Assembly: GCA_958295955.1 (NCBI GenBank)
Contig: OY282420.1
Coordinates: forward strand, 1,688,435-1,752,434
DNA: 64,000 nucleotides
Source of the DNA: an uncultured Bryobacterales bacterium
Lineage (GTDB): Bacteria; Acidobacteriota; Terriglobia; Bryobacterales; UBA6623
Reading direction: 5' to 3'
The number at the start of each line of letters is the position of its first letter. The stretch's first letter is position 1. A program made the position numbers and the translations under genes. The notes beneath the pieces were generated by a model that ran no database searches, had not been told where the DNA came from, and was given only the letters and a program-made list of their open reading frames with translations. Shown piece after piece: positions 1 to 9,590 of this stretch.

Positions 1-41
1 CGGTCTTGTGTGGCACGCTTGAACCTCCGCCGCAGCCGGCG

Positions 42-2423
42 CTATTTTTTCAGCAGCCAGACTTCGGCTACCTGCGTGCCGCGTCCGTTGCCGCCGCGGC
101 CGGGCTCGCCGCGCCACGTCAAGGTCAAGCCGCCGTCGCCGGTCGCGCTTTGGGGGACGTCGAACTCCAGAGACTCGAAGGGGACAGGGCGTTCGAGCAG
201 CCCGTGAACCTCGGCGCCGTCGGCCTGGAGCTCGATGCGCACTTGCGGGCTGTCTCCGGCGTAAACGACGCGCACCCGGTACTGCGCTTCGGGGTCGAGG
301 CCGTCGTAGCGCAACTGAAGCGGCGCATCGTTCAACGCTTCCGCGTGACGCCACCAAGCCAGCGGCATGTCCATCCATTCGTCGCGGATGGCGAACCCGA
401 CGAGCGACGATTCCAGATGGGCCGGGTCATTCTCGTAGCCTTTGCCCCGGACGAGATGCGGCTGGCGGAGCAAATTGCCGAGATCGTCGTAGAAACCGCC
501 CGGTCCGGGGTTCGTGCGGTTGAGAACCGCTTCGATCACGTTCAGCCGGTCTTGCTCGGAAGCGAGCTTGCGGATATTGGCGAACTGTCCGCTCAGCCAG
601 ATGCGGTCGTTGAGCGGCATGTCGACGGTGTCGAGATTGGCGCCGCGTCCGACGCGGATCGCCTGGTAGCGGGGAACGCTGAGTTGCGCGCGGATGCTTT
701 GGTACAGCGCTTCGGCGAGCTCGAAGACGCGCGCCCGCCAGTCTTGCGAGATCGGCTGGGCGAGGCCGCGGTCGAGAGCGGCCTGCGCCAGATCAAGCGC
801 AAGCCGCGAGCCGATGACGGGCGCCCGGCGCAAGTGGCTCATGGCTTCGTCTTCGAGCGCGGTTTCGTAGAGCAGGCGGCTGCGGTTGTAGGCGTCGTAG
901 TAGGCGCGGTAGAGACCGTGCTGGAACCTCCAATTCAGCTTGAGTTGCGGCGATGCCGTCTTTTCCATCGACCGGAACCGGGCCAGCGTCGTGTAAACGC
1001 CTTCGTTCTGCGCCAGCGGCCCCCGCCAGTTCCGCTCGAGAGCAAGCATTCCCTGCGCCCACGAATCGGCGTAGTCCGGCCCGATAAAGAACCGCGAGTA
1101 GTCGCGCAGGATATCGACGACGTTCCGCTCCCGCTCCCAGCCGAGGGCGCTCCAGATGAACTTGTTGACGTCGTCGTGGTTGCCTTCGGAGTATGTCAGA
1201 AAGCCGACCGCGTACTCGTCGAGCAGGCGGTAGATGCGCGCCTGATCGACCGGGCGGGGGTTGATGACCTCGCGGGCCTCGGTAACGGCGTAGGCGAGGT
1301 CCCAGTCGGGAACCGGATACTGGCAATGCCGGCTGTGCGTGATGTCGGGGTAGCGCCGAATCGGATACTTCTGCGGAATGCGCCGCCGCAACTCCGGCAG
1401 GCCGACGCGTTGCTGCGGGCCGAAAACGATGCCGCCCAGCCACTCCGGCTGCTTGTCCATCAAGCCGTAAAATTCTTCCATCCATTCCGCGTTGAAGCTC
1501 TGCGGCGACATCCACATTTCGGCGTTCGGATGGTATTTTTTGAGCAGCGCCGTCTGCTGTTCGAGCAAATCGAACAGATGAACGGGCCGGGTGTGGCCGG
1601 GGTCGCCTCCGGGGACGAACACGTAGTCGATACGCGGCAGCCGCTTGTAAACCTCTGCCCATTCCTTGAGCGCAAATTCGATGTCTTTGGGGTCGCCGTA
1701 GTTTTCATCCAGGGCGGGGTACCAGATCCAGATATCCTGCCCGTATTCATCGCCGATGCGCGACTGCTCAGCCATCATGTCGATCTGCGGCAGCGGGAAA
1801 TGAGGGCTGTCGGCATCGTCGTCGGAGCGCGGCGGAATGATCTCGATGGCGTTCGCGCCGAAAAGCGCCAGCTCGCGGATGTACTGCTCCCACGTGGCGG
1901 CCGTCCAGGCGTCGTAGGAATTCGTCTTCGGGCGGTACCCGAGCTGGTGGCCGCGCAGGCCGGTCTCGGGCGTTGTGCTCAGGTTGAGAGGACGCGGCAG
2001 GCGGATGACGCCCGCGCGCATTTCGAGCTTGCGCAGCAAGTGGCCGACCCCGAACAGAACGCCGCGCGGGTCGGCGCCGCCGATGACGACGGCATTATCG
2101 CCGGTGCGCATGACGTAGCCCTCGGCGCCGGGCTTGTCGGCGGAGGCGAGATCGCGCGCGAACTCGCCGGCGAACTCCCGCGCCTTGGCGAGAGGACCCA
2201 CGGCGATGGCCGGCGCGCCGTCGGACGGCCACGATTGCCCTACGGGCAGGCGCACGGCGGTGCGCTTTTCGACCTCTTCGACGAGGGACCGGACGGCCTT
2301 GTTCGCGGCGCCGTCGAGCGATGCGGGCGCGACCACGACGGCTTGCGTCAGGTCGAGAGCCGCCAGCGGCAGCGCAAAGAGAATGGCAGGAATCGATTGG
2401 GCGGCTATTTGTCTGATTTTCAC
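42..2423 (-). CDS. secreted TIM-barrel glycosidase, alpha-glucuronidase/hexosaminidase-like
   Basis: This 793-residue protein probably hydrolyses a polysaccharide or glycoside in the periplasm. It begins with a Sec-type signal (hydrophobic run at residues 10-22), followed by an alpha/beta domain at about 25-135 of the type that precedes the catalytic barrel in GH20 and GH67 enzymes. A long barrel region follows from about 150 to 500, with motifs such as RGHQLGYRPKTNSYDAW and GNHDDVNKFIW, and a beta-rich C-terminus closes the protein. The start is the GTG at 2423, since no better in-frame start keeps the signal peptide. It is the last gene of the glycan operon on this strand, 31 bases after a Gfo/Idh gene. 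The barrel and the neighbouring sulfatase support glycan degradation. I could not assign the exact GH family or the catalytic acid residues, so the substrate is unknown. Confidence 0.6.
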   Translation of the reverse strand: MKIRQIAAQSIPAILFALPLAALDLTQAVVVAPASLDGAANKAVRSLVEEVEKRTAVRLPVGQSWPSDGAPAIAVGPLAKAREFAGEFARDLASADKPGAEGYVMRTGDNAVVIGGADPRGVLFGVGHLLRKLEMRAGVIRLPRPLNLSTTPETGLRGHQLGYRPKTNSYDAWTAATWEQYIRELALFGANAIEIIPPRSDDDADSPHFPLPQIDMMAEQSRIGDEYGQDIWIWYPALDENYGDPKDIEFALKEWAEVYKRLPRIDYVFVPGGDPGHTRPVHLFDLLEQQTALLKKYHPNAEMWMSPQSFNAEWMEEFYGLMDKQPEWLGGIVFGPQQRVGLPELRRRIPQKYPIRRYPDITHSRHCQYPVPDWDLAYAVTEAREVINPRPVDQARIYRLLDEYAVGFLTYSEGNHDDVNKFIWSALGWERERNVVDILRDYSRFFIGPDYADSWAQGMLALERNWRGPLAQNEGVYTTLARFRSMEKTASPQLKLNWRFQHGLYRAYYDAYNRSRLLYETALEDEAMSHLRRAPVIGSRLALDLAQAALDRGLAQPISQDWRARVFELAEALYQSIRAQLSVPRYQAIRVGRGANLDTVDMPLNDRIWLSGQFANIRKLASEQDRLNVIEAVLNRTNPGPGGFYDDLGNLLRQPHLVRGKGYENDPAHLESSLVGFAIRDEWMDMPLAWWRHAEALNDAPLQLRYDGLDPEAQYRVRVVYAGDSPQVRIELQADGAEVHGLLERPVPFESLEFDVPQSATGDGGLTLTWRGEPGRGGNGRGTQVAEVWLLKK

Positions 2424-2454
2424 GTTGTGTCCTGTATGCGGGTGCGGGAGTTGC

Positions 2455-3591
2455 TCATGCCGATTGCATCATTTCATCCCAAGTCACTTCGCGCCGGGCA
2501 TCCATGGCCATGCGTCCGAGGATGGCGGTCAGGGTGCTTTCGGCGCCGCGCACGATCGTGTTCTCAGGCTTGCTTTCGGCGATGCGCTTGACGAAAGACT
2601 CCAGCGCGTCCGTGGTGACATTGCGGGGAGACGCCTCCTCGAACGACTTGTCCCGGTCGATGTAGTGCTTCCAATACTCCGAGGCGGTCTCGATGACGCC
2701 CGTCTCGCCGAAATACTGTTCGTGTACGTGACGATAGAACGAAGGCGCCAGGGTGGTTCCGATGAGCGCTCCCTGCACGCCGTTCGCGAACAGGAACGAC
2801 ACGTTGCCGTGGTCGCGCATATCGCCGATCTTTCTGTAGTTACGGCCGCCGGCGCCGACAGCGGACGCGGGCCGGTTGCCGACGAACCAGTTCATCACGT
2901 CAATCAGGTGTACGTTATTCTCGACGATCAGGTCTCCCGACAGATCGTTCCAGACGTGCCAGCCCCGAATTTTTTCATCCGTGGTTTTCGGTTCCGTGAC
3001 CTGCGGCCTCTGGTTCCAACTCGAGCTCTTGATGAAGTGCAGATGCGCCAGGCGGATGGCGCCGATCGCGCCGGAGTCGAGCAACGCCTTGGCCTTGTGA
3101 TAGACCTGTCCGTAGCGCCGTTGAAATCCGATCGTGAGGTTCAGCTTGCGGTCGGCCGAGTCGGCAATCTTCATCATGCGCTTGCAGCCGGCGACATCGG
3201 GCATCGCGGGTTTTTCGATGTAAACGTGCTTGCCTGCGCGGACGGCGGCTTCGAGATGATCCGCATGCATGAAAACGGGCGTGGCGACGATCACGGCATC
3301 GACGTCCGACGCCAGGACGCTTTCCATGCTGCCGTTCATGGCCGGCTTGGCGCCCCGCTCCTCGGCTTCGGCGCGGGCCTGCCGCATGCGTTCGGAACGG
3401 AGGTCGCACACCGCGCTGAGCCGGGCCTCGGTATGGCTGACGAGATCGCGCATCAGGTTGCGGCCGCGGCCACCGCAACCGATGAGGGCTACGGAAACCG
3501 CCGAATTCGCCCGAGTGGATTGCGCGGTCGCGGCCGTTGCCGTTGCCGCGGCAAGCAGCGTCCGCCGGGATAGTTTGCTCCGCATGTTCAT
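2455..3591 (-). CDS. Tat-exported Gfo/Idh/MocA family oxidoreductase
   Basis: This is an NAD(P)-dependent oxidoreductase of the Gfo/Idh/MocA family, which oxidises or isomerises sugars and cyclitols. A twin-arginine signal (SRRTLL, residues 8-13, followed by an Ala/Thr-rich stretch) suggests export in folded form with its cofactor. The Rossmann motif is visible as ALIGCGGRGRNL (about 35-46), and the family signature EKP lies in HVYIEKPAMPD near residue 130. At 378 residues it is of normal length. The ATG at 3591 is preceded at 8 bases by GGGAG, a good ribosome binding site. It lies 18 bases after a second, divergent Gfo/Idh gene and before the glycosidase, so two oxidoreductases probably act on successive sugar intermediates. 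The real substrate cannot be read from sequence. Confidence 0.85.
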   Translation of the reverse strand: MNMRSKLSRRTLLAAATATAATAQSTRANSAVSVALIGCGGRGRNLMRDLVSHTEARLSAVCDLRSERMRQARAEAEERGAKPAMNGSMESVLASDVDAVIVATPVFMHADHLEAAVRAGKHVYIEKPAMPDVAGCKRMMKIADSADRKLNLTIGFQRRYGQVYHKAKALLDSGAIGAIRLAHLHFIKSSSWNQRPQVTEPKTTDEKIRGWHVWNDLSGDLIVENNVHLIDVMNWFVGNRPASAVGAGGRNYRKIGDMRDHGNVSFLFANGVQGALIGTTLAPSFYRHVHEQYFGETGVIETASEYWKHYIDRDKSFEEASPRNVTTDALESFVKRIAESKPENTIVRGAESTLTAILGRMAMDARREVTWDEMMQSA

Positions 3592-3609
3592 CGAGGGGTC
3601 TCCCTTCAG

Positions 3610-4656
3610 TTAGTCGATTTCGCCGGATGCCCGCAGAAGGGTCTCTTGCAAGATCAGTTCGTGATCGTAAGAATCCTTGAGCGGGCGGTCTTCCAGGATG
3701 GCTGAGGCCAACTCGTTCATGTCGCCGATATAGCGCGGCTGCGGCGGCAACTCGATCTGCTGCCAACCGGCCCGGTAGGGTCCGCGCGCTGCTCGCATAA
3801 AGACTTTCATGACGGGCGCGGGCTCCATCGGCTGGATAAAAAACGTACCGTCCGTGCCGATGACCTCGAAAGAGCGGTGGCCGCCGCTGCCGCCCATCTT
3901 GGCGGAACTGACGAGGATCGCCAGCGCCTTTTCGTATTCGAGCACGGCAAGGGTGTTGTCTTTCAGGTCGTCCGGCTCACCGGTGTCGTGGCGCAGCCAA
4001 CGGTTGACCTTGCGGGGCTTGCCCAGGAAGGCGACGACGCGGTCGACGACGTGGCCGCCGAGCTCGAACATCGAGCCGCCGGGATAACGGGCCTCGACTG
4101 CGCGCTGCTCGGGGCCGCGGTCGGAATTGATCGTGGCGCGGATCATGAAGACTTCGCCGAGCCAACCCTTGCGGTAGGCGTCGAGCGCGGCTTGAACGCC
4201 CTGGTGAAAGCGCCACATATAGCCGAGTTGTATCTTCTTGCCGCGCTTGCGGGCAAGCTCGACGAGAGCGCGGAACGGTTCGAGCTCGTTCGTAGGCGGT
4301 TTTTCCAGGTGCAGGTGCTTGCCCGCCTCGATGATTTTCGTTCCCCAGGGGATGGCGTCGCGGACTTCGCCCTCGAAAACGATGAGGTCGAGCGTAGGGT
4401 CGCCGAGCAAGGCGTCCATCGAAACCCAGCGCGGAGCGCGATCCCATTGCCAACCGGCGATGAACGCCTCGCGCGTGGCTCGGTCGGGCTCGCAGAACGA
4501 GACGACCTCGTATTTGGGGCTGGCGAACATCGCCTGCAGCTTGCCCCTGAGGTGGCCGTGCTGGACCCCGAGAATGCCCGTCCGCACCTTGCCCGCGGCG
4601 CCGGCGGCCGACGCCGGGAGCGCTGCGGATGCGGCCAGGAAAGTGCGGCGGGTCAT
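3610..4656 (-). CDS. Tat-exported Gfo/Idh/MocA family oxidoreductase (second)
   Basis: This 348-residue protein is a second Gfo/Idh/MocA oxidoreductase with a twin-arginine leader (TRRTFLAASAALPASAAG). The nucleotide-binding region is less classical than in its neighbour (RTGILGVQHGHLRGKL instead of GxGxxG), but the EKP signature is present (HLHLEKPPTNE, about residues 117-127), as is the C-terminal alpha/beta domain (GGHVVDRV). The ATG at 4656 has a strong AGGAGG site just upstream. It sits between the TIM-barrel isomerase and the other oxidoreductase in the same tightly spaced operon. I infer a periplasmic sugar-acid or uronate conversion. The degenerate glycine motif could mean altered cofactor binding or a tightly bound cofactor. 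Confidence 0.8.
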   Translation of the reverse strand: MTRRTFLAASAALPASAAGAAGKVRTGILGVQHGHLRGKLQAMFASPKYEVVSFCEPDRATREAFIAGWQWDRAPRWVSMDALLGDPTLDLIVFEGEVRDAIPWGTKIIEAGKHLHLEKPPTNELEPFRALVELARKRGKKIQLGYMWRFHQGVQAALDAYRKGWLGEVFMIRATINSDRGPEQRAVEARYPGGSMFELGGHVVDRVVAFLGKPRKVNRWLRHDTGEPDDLKDNTLAVLEYEKALAILVSSAKMGGSGGHRSFEVIGTDGTFFIQPMEPAPVMKVFMRAARGPYRAGWQQIELPPQPRYIGDMNELASAILEDRPLKDSYDHELILQETLLRASGEID

Positions 4657-4668
4657 AAGCTCCTCCTG

Positions 4669-5592
4669 TCAACGGGCGATCAACTGCGACAGATAGGCGG
4701 CGCTTTTGCGGACCGCCTCATCGACCGTCATCACGCCTTCGAAAGCCTGATGCACGGTAACGTAGCCTTCGTAGCCGATGGCGCGCAACGCGGCGAAAAC
4801 TCTCTCGAACTCGACTCCGCCGTCTTCCCATAAACCGATGTGGTCAACCCGCACCGGGCCGCGTTTCCAGGTGTTGACCGCGGTCTCGCCCGCGGGATTC
4901 AAGCGATGGTTCTGGACATATACGTTGAAAATCCAGGGGCGCACCTTTTCGATCGCTGCGCGGCCGTAGGGTTCGTCTGCAATCATCCAGTTGGCGGGTT
5001 CGTAGATGATGCCGAAATTCTCCCGGTCGATTTTTTTGAGGACATCGACTGAGCCGTCCACGGTTTCGAAAATACTGGCGTCGTGAGCTTGATGGGCGAG
5101 GCGGATGCTGCGTTCTTGCGCTTCATCGCAAGAGCGCTGCGCCCAGGCGATATCCTCCTCTTTTTTCATGCAGACGCGGATGAGATCGGCGCCGAAGACC
5201 GCGGCCAGATCGAGGTAAGGCGTGATGTTGCGCAGGCATTGCGGACCATCGTCGTTGTTCATCGGGATGGCGAAATCGCCCGTGACCATCGAGACGGCGA
5301 GTCCGGCGGCGCGGATCTTGGCGGCGTACTCGCTGACGGTTTCCGCGGGCGAGTGCGTGCCCGCGGTCGATGCGCGCATGCACAGGGCGCGGTACCCGTT
5401 GCTCTTGGCCGTGTCGATCAACTCGTCGATCGTCATCGACGATTCTTTCTTGTTGCTGAAGCTCTCGGCGACGCGCACCGACATGGCAAGCTTCATGCGC
5501 ACGGGGGAGGGTTCCGGTTCGGGTTCGGGTTGACTGCTGCATGCGCCGACTCCGGCGGCGGCGCACAGCCCGAAAAAATGCCGGCGATTCAT
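4669..5592 (-). CDS. Tat/lipoprotein sugar phosphate isomerase/epimerase-like TIM barrel
   Basis: The protein (307 residues) has the AP-endonuclease-2/xylose-isomerase-like TIM-barrel fold seen in sugar isomerases and epimerases. The N-terminus MNRRHFFGLCAAAGVGACSS combines a twin-arginine pair with a lipobox-like Cys at residue 18, so it is probably exported and lipid-anchored. Barrel features include SNGYRALCMRAST, VSMVTGDFAIP, IIYEPANW and VYVQNHR, where acidic and His side chains are placed to bind a metal. The open frame runs further upstream to 5940, but the ATG at 5592 has an AAGGAA site and starts the signal, so I chose it. It lies 35 bases after the DUF1501 gene. In this context it probably interconverts sugars for the two Gfo/Idh enzymes. 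Confidence 0.75.
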   Translation of the reverse strand: MNRRHFFGLCAAAGVGACSSQPEPEPEPSPVRMKLAMSVRVAESFSNKKESSMTIDELIDTAKSNGYRALCMRASTAGTHSPAETVSEYAAKIRAAGLAVSMVTGDFAIPMNNDDGPQCLRNITPYLDLAAVFGADLIRVCMKKEEDIAWAQRSCDEAQERSIRLAHQAHDASIFETVDGSVDVLKKIDRENFGIIYEPANWMIADEPYGRAAIEKVRPWIFNVYVQNHRLNPAGETAVNTWKRGPVRVDHIGLWEDGGVEFERVFAALRAIGYEGYVTVHQAFEGVMTVDEAVRKSAAYLSQLIAR

Positions 5593-5627
5593 AGTCGTTC
5601 CTTCATTCCGTTCCAAGCCGTTTCTCT

Positions 5628-7055
5628 TCAAGCCAGCATTTTCCGCACGACCTTGCCGGCGACGTCCGTCAGCCGGAAGTCGCGGCCCATGTGCCGGTAG
5701 GTGAGGCGCTTGTGGTCGAGGCCCATCGCGTGCAGCACGGTCGCCTGCAGATCGTGGACGTGAACGGGGTCTTCGACCGCCCGCAGCGCCAATTCGTCGG
5801 TTTTGCCGATGACCTGCCCGCCTTTGACGCCGCCGCCGGCCAGCCACATCGAAAACCCATTCGGGTGATGGTCGCGGCCGACCTTGTCGCCGACGTGCTT
5901 GAGTTGCCCCAGCGAGGTGCGTCCGAACTCGCCGCCCCACACGACCAGCGTCTCGTCCAGCAAGCCGCGTTCCTTAAGGTCTGCGATCAGCGCCGTGACC
6001 GGGCGGTCAGTGATGTCGCAGTTCTTCTTGAGTCCCTCGTCCAGATTCGTATGATCGTCCCAGGAAGCATGGATCAGCAACACGATGCGCACGCCTTTTT
6101 CGACGAGCCTTCGCGCCAGCAGACAGTTCGACCCGTAAGCGGCGGTCGGCTCCCGGCGGGCGCCGTATGCTTCCAGCACAGTCTCCGACTCATCGGAAAA
6201 ATCGAGCAGATCCGGCGCGGCCGCCTGCATGCGGAAAGCCAATTCGTAGCCGGCGATGCGGTCGGCGATTTGCCGGTCTCCGGTGAGTTCCAGATTTTCT
6301 TCGTTCAGCTTGCGCAGCGTGTCCAGGCTCAGGCGTTGCGCTTGCCGGGTCACTCCCTTGGGGTTCGACAAATAGAGGATCGGGTCGCCCGACTTGCGGA
6401 AAGGCACGCCGGCGTGGGTTGACGGCAGGAAACCGCTGGAAAAATTCGAGGCGCCGCCGCTCGCTCCCCGTCCCGAGCTCAATACGACGAAACCGGGCAG
6501 GTTTTGCGATTCGCTGCCCAAGCCGTAGGTCAGCCACGAGCCGATTGTCGGACGGCCGACCAGCGGGCTGCCGCTCATCAACAGCGACTGCCCCGGATGG
6601 TGGTTCACCTGATCGCTCTGCAGCGAGCGCACCAGGCAGATGTCGTCGGCGATCGTTTGCAGCCGCGGCAGATAATCGCTGATAGCCATGCCGCTTTGGC
6701 CGCACCGCGTGAAACGGCGCGGACTCGCCAATACCTTGGCCGTCGGCTTGATGAACGCGAGCTGCATTTCTTTCGTCAGCGAAGGGGGCAACGGCCGGCC
6801 GTGCCATTTTTCGAGGCCGGGCTTGGGATCGAAAAGATCCATCTGACTCGGAGCCCCGGCCATGAAAAGAAAGATCAGATTCTTTGCCTTCGGCGCGAAG
6901 TGCGGCGGGCGGGGCGCGAGTGGGTTGTTGCCGACTGCCGCCGACCGCCCTTCACGGCCCATGAGGTGCGCCAAGGCGGCCGAGCAGGCCCCGCCGGCGC
7001 AAGCATCCAGGAAATGCCGCCTCGTGCGGATGTTCCGGTACTGTTCGAAAGTCAT
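5628..7055 (-). CDS. DUF1501 domain secreted protein
   Basis: This 475-residue protein belongs to the DUF1501 family, whose fold is related to alkaline phosphatase/sulfatase-type enzymes and whose members are abundant in Planctomycetota, Verrucomicrobiota and Acidobacteriota. A twin-arginine-like leader (TRRHFLDACAGGACSAALA) begins at residue 11. Family motifs visible are FLFMAGAPSQMDLFDPKP near the N-terminus, VWGGEFGRTS and DHHPNGFSMWLAGGGVKGG near the C-terminus. It follows the PSD1 gene by 6 bases and thus forms the widespread PSD1-DUF1501 pair, seen again at 54283-58958. Its enzymatic role is not established; hydrolysis of a phosphate or sulfate ester is a plausible inference from the fold and the sulfatase two genes upstream. 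Confidence 0.88.
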   Translation of the reverse strand: MTFEQYRNIRTRRHFLDACAGGACSAALAHLMGREGRSAAVGNNPLAPRPPHFAPKAKNLIFLFMAGAPSQMDLFDPKPGLEKWHGRPLPPSLTKEMQLAFIKPTAKVLASPRRFTRCGQSGMAISDYLPRLQTIADDICLVRSLQSDQVNHHPGQSLLMSGSPLVGRPTIGSWLTYGLGSESQNLPGFVVLSSGRGASGGASNFSSGFLPSTHAGVPFRKSGDPILYLSNPKGVTRQAQRLSLDTLRKLNEENLELTGDRQIADRIAGYELAFRMQAAAPDLLDFSDESETVLEAYGARREPTAAYGSNCLLARRLVEKGVRIVLLIHASWDDHTNLDEGLKKNCDITDRPVTALIADLKERGLLDETLVVWGGEFGRTSLGQLKHVGDKVGRDHHPNGFSMWLAGGGVKGGQVIGKTDELALRAVEDPVHVHDLQATVLHAMGLDHKRLTYRHMGRDFRLTDVAGKVVRKMLA

Positions 7056-7061
7056 CTTCGG

Positions 7062-9590
7062 TCACTCACGGGTAAGAAATTCATCGAGGTTCAAAAGGAT
7101 GCGGCCGATGCCGACCCAGGCGGCGGCTTCGCCGGTGTCGATGCCGTCGAGCGCCGCCGGAAACCATGCTTTGGCCATCGCCGGGTCGGCTTCGAGCAAC
7201 TTTCGCTGGTGGACGAAATAGCCCAACATTTCTTCCCGCTCGCTCACGCGGGGCGCCCGCGCCAGGCAAAGTTTATAGGCATGGTCGAGACGTTCTGCGA
7301 ACGCGCCGGCGGGGGCTTCAGTCAAAATCCGCAGGGCCAGTCCCTGAGCGATTTCCCAGAACACCGGATCGTTCAACAGATTCAGCGCTTGCAGCGGCGT
7401 ATTCGAGCGCCCGCGCGTACAGGAGGCGACATTGCGCTCGCCAAGATCGAAGTTGGCCAGAAACGGGTACGGCGCAGTGCGCTGATAGTGGATGTAGAGG
7501 CCGCGGCGGTAGCGGTCGCCGCCCGCGCTCTCGTTCCATTTCACCGAGCCGGCATAGGCCAACTCGGCCACGCCGGCCGGCTGCGGCGGCCGGACGCTCC
7601 TGCCGCCGACGCGCGTATCCAGCAGCCCCGAGACGGCGAGCGCCGCATCCCGCAGGCTCTCGGCAGGCAGGCGCAAGCGCGTCTGGCGGGCGAGCAAACG
7701 GTTGCCCGGATCCTTGGCGGTTAACTCCGGACGGACATTCGACGACTGGCGGTACACGGCCGAGGTAACGATCAGGCGGTGAATGCGCTTCAGACTCCAA
7801 CCCGAGTCGATAAGCTCCGACGCCAGCCAATCGAGCAGGTCGGGATGGCTGGGCTTTTCGCCCTGGAAGCCGAAGTCGTTCGCCGTCGCTACCAGGCCGG
7901 AGCCGAAGTATTCCTGCCAGATGCGGTTGACCGCGACTCTTGCCGTCAAGGGATTCTCGGGCGAGGCGATCCAGCGGGCGAGATCGAGCCGCGTCGGCTG
8001 CGCTCCCGCGTAGCGCAGAGGAGGCAGCGCCGCAAGCGCTCCGGGGACAACCGGCTCGCCGGGCGCGTCCCATTCGCCGCGCTCGTGAAGGTGTGTCCGG
8101 CGGGGCTCCCGCGCTGCTTCGATGACGCGCGCGCGGCTCACGTCGGGAAAGGAATCCACGGCGGCGTTCAGTTCCTTTGCTGCGTCCCGGAACCCTGTCG
8201 CGGCATACTCTTCCTTGCCGGTCACGCGGCTGTAGTTGCGCAGAAACCACTCCGTAACAACATAGTCGTCGCGTTCGCTGCGCCGTTCGGGCGGCGTGCG
8301 CAGGATGCGTTGGCCGTTGTCGAGATAGAGGCCGATGATGTCCCAACTCGTATCCCACTGGTGCTCCACGCCGGGGTTGTCGGCGGCCCAGAGCATTTTG
8401 GCCTCCCAGGGCCGCTGCAACTCGCGCACTTTGTATTTCTTGTAGATTGCGGCAATCTTGGCGTCAAGCTCGGGCTTGGCCCGCAGATAAGGTCCGATTT
8501 CGCCCGGCAGCGGCGCGTCGATGTTGACTTCGTCCAGTTCGTTGAAAAAGGCGAAAAGGCGATAGTAATCGCTTTGCGGGATCGGATCGAATTTGTGGTC
8601 GTGGCAGCGCGCGCACTCGACCGACAGGCCCAGCCAGACCGTGGCGACCGTATTGGTGCGGTCAACCACTTCCTCGAAGCGGAACTGCTCGATAGCGACG
8701 CCGCCCTCTCGATTTTTCAGGGTATTGCGGTAGAAACCGGTAGCCACGCGCTGTTCGACGGATGCGTCGGGAAGAAGGTCTCCGGCGAGTTGCTCGAGCG
8801 TGAAGCGGTCGAACGGCATGTCGGCGTTGAGCGCGTCGATGACCCAGTGCCGGTAGCGCCAGGCATGAGGGCGCGCCAAGTCTTTCTCGTAGCCGTCCGA
8901 ATCCGCATAGCGCACCTGGTCGAGCCAGGGGGCGGCCCAGCGTTCGCCGAAGTGTTCCGATTGCAGCAGCCGGTCGACGAATTGCTCGTAGCCGGCGGCC
9001 GTTTCGGCGCCGTCCGCCGCGGGAGGGAGCCCCGTCAAATCGAGCGACGCGCGGCGCAGCAAAGTATGCGCGGGGGCTGCGGGAGACGGTTGGATGCCTT
9101 CGCGCTCCAACCGCGCCAACACGAAAGCGTCGATCGGATTGCGCGGCCAATCGTTCTGCTGCGTCTGCGGCACGGCCGGGCGGCGGTTGGGGCGGAAAGC
9201 CCAGTGCCCGCTGCGGGGCGGCGCCGCGATCTGCGCGTCGGACTCCCACTTCGCGCCCTGGTCGATCCATTCCCGGAACAGTTCGACCTGCTCGCGCGGC
9301 AGCGGCCGGCCGGGCGGCATGCGTTGCAAGCCGTCGAGGCCGTCGAGTCGTTTCATCAGCAAGCTTTGGGCGCTGCGGCCCGGCTCGATCGCCGGACCGG
9401 ACTTGCCGCCGTTCATTGCATCTTCCCGGCGGTCGAGCCGCAGACCGTTTTGCTGCAACGCGGGTCCGTGACACGCCATGCAATCCCGCGCGAGGATCGG
9501 TTCGATGTCTTCGGCGAACGACACTTCGCCTTGAGCGGCTGCCGGCGCAGCCGAAACGAGCAGACACAGCAGGATCCGGCGGAGTTTCAC
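7062..9590 (-). CDS. PSD1 protein: planctomycete-type cytochrome plus DUF1549/DUF1553
   Basis: This 842-residue secreted protein has a Sec signal (residues 1-19) and a PSCyt1 heme domain with CMACH at 37-41. DUF1549 begins around 150 (NPIDAFVLARLEREGI) and contains a second heme motif, CARCH, at 326-330. DUF1553 occupies the last third (ARWIASPENPLTARVAVNRIW). Such proteins are thought to be periplasmic heme proteins, but no activity is proven. An upstream open frame reaches 10400, but the GTG at 9590 starts the signal peptide and overlaps the stop of the sulfatase gene by four bases (GTGA), implying translational coupling. The next gene is DUF1501. The coupling to a sulfatase suggests a shared glycan-degrading role. 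Confidence 0.87.
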   Translation of the reverse strand: MKLRRILLCLLVSAAPAAAQGEVSFAEDIEPILARDCMACHGPALQQNGLRLDRREDAMNGGKSGPAIEPGRSAQSLLMKRLDGLDGLQRMPPGRPLPREQVELFREWIDQGAKWESDAQIAAPPRSGHWAFRPNRRPAVPQTQQNDWPRNPIDAFVLARLEREGIQPSPAAPAHTLLRRASLDLTGLPPAADGAETAAGYEQFVDRLLQSEHFGERWAAPWLDQVRYADSDGYEKDLARPHAWRYRHWVIDALNADMPFDRFTLEQLAGDLLPDASVEQRVATGFYRNTLKNREGGVAIEQFRFEEVVDRTNTVATVWLGLSVECARCHDHKFDPIPQSDYYRLFAFFNELDEVNIDAPLPGEIGPYLRAKPELDAKIAAIYKKYKVRELQRPWEAKMLWAADNPGVEHQWDTSWDIIGLYLDNGQRILRTPPERRSERDDYVVTEWFLRNYSRVTGKEEYAATGFRDAAKELNAAVDSFPDVSRARVIEAAREPRRTHLHERGEWDAPGEPVVPGALAALPPLRYAGAQPTRLDLARWIASPENPLTARVAVNRIWQEYFGSGLVATANDFGFQGEKPSHPDLLDWLASELIDSGWSLKRIHRLIVTSAVYRQSSNVRPELTAKDPGNRLLARQTRLRLPAESLRDAALAVSGLLDTRVGGRSVRPPQPAGVAELAYAGSVKWNESAGGDRYRRGLYIHYQRTAPYPFLANFDLGERNVASCTRGRSNTPLQALNLLNDPVFWEIAQGLALRILTEAPAGAFAERLDHAYKLCLARAPRVSEREEMLGYFVHQRKLLEADPAMAKAWFPAALDGIDTGEAAAWVGIGRILLNLDEFLTRE

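Noticed and set aside
6-2591. An 861-codon plus-strand frame opposite the glycosidase
   Set aside because: The minus-strand frame has a signal peptide and enzyme-like motifs; the plus frame has neither and runs across the start of the next gene.
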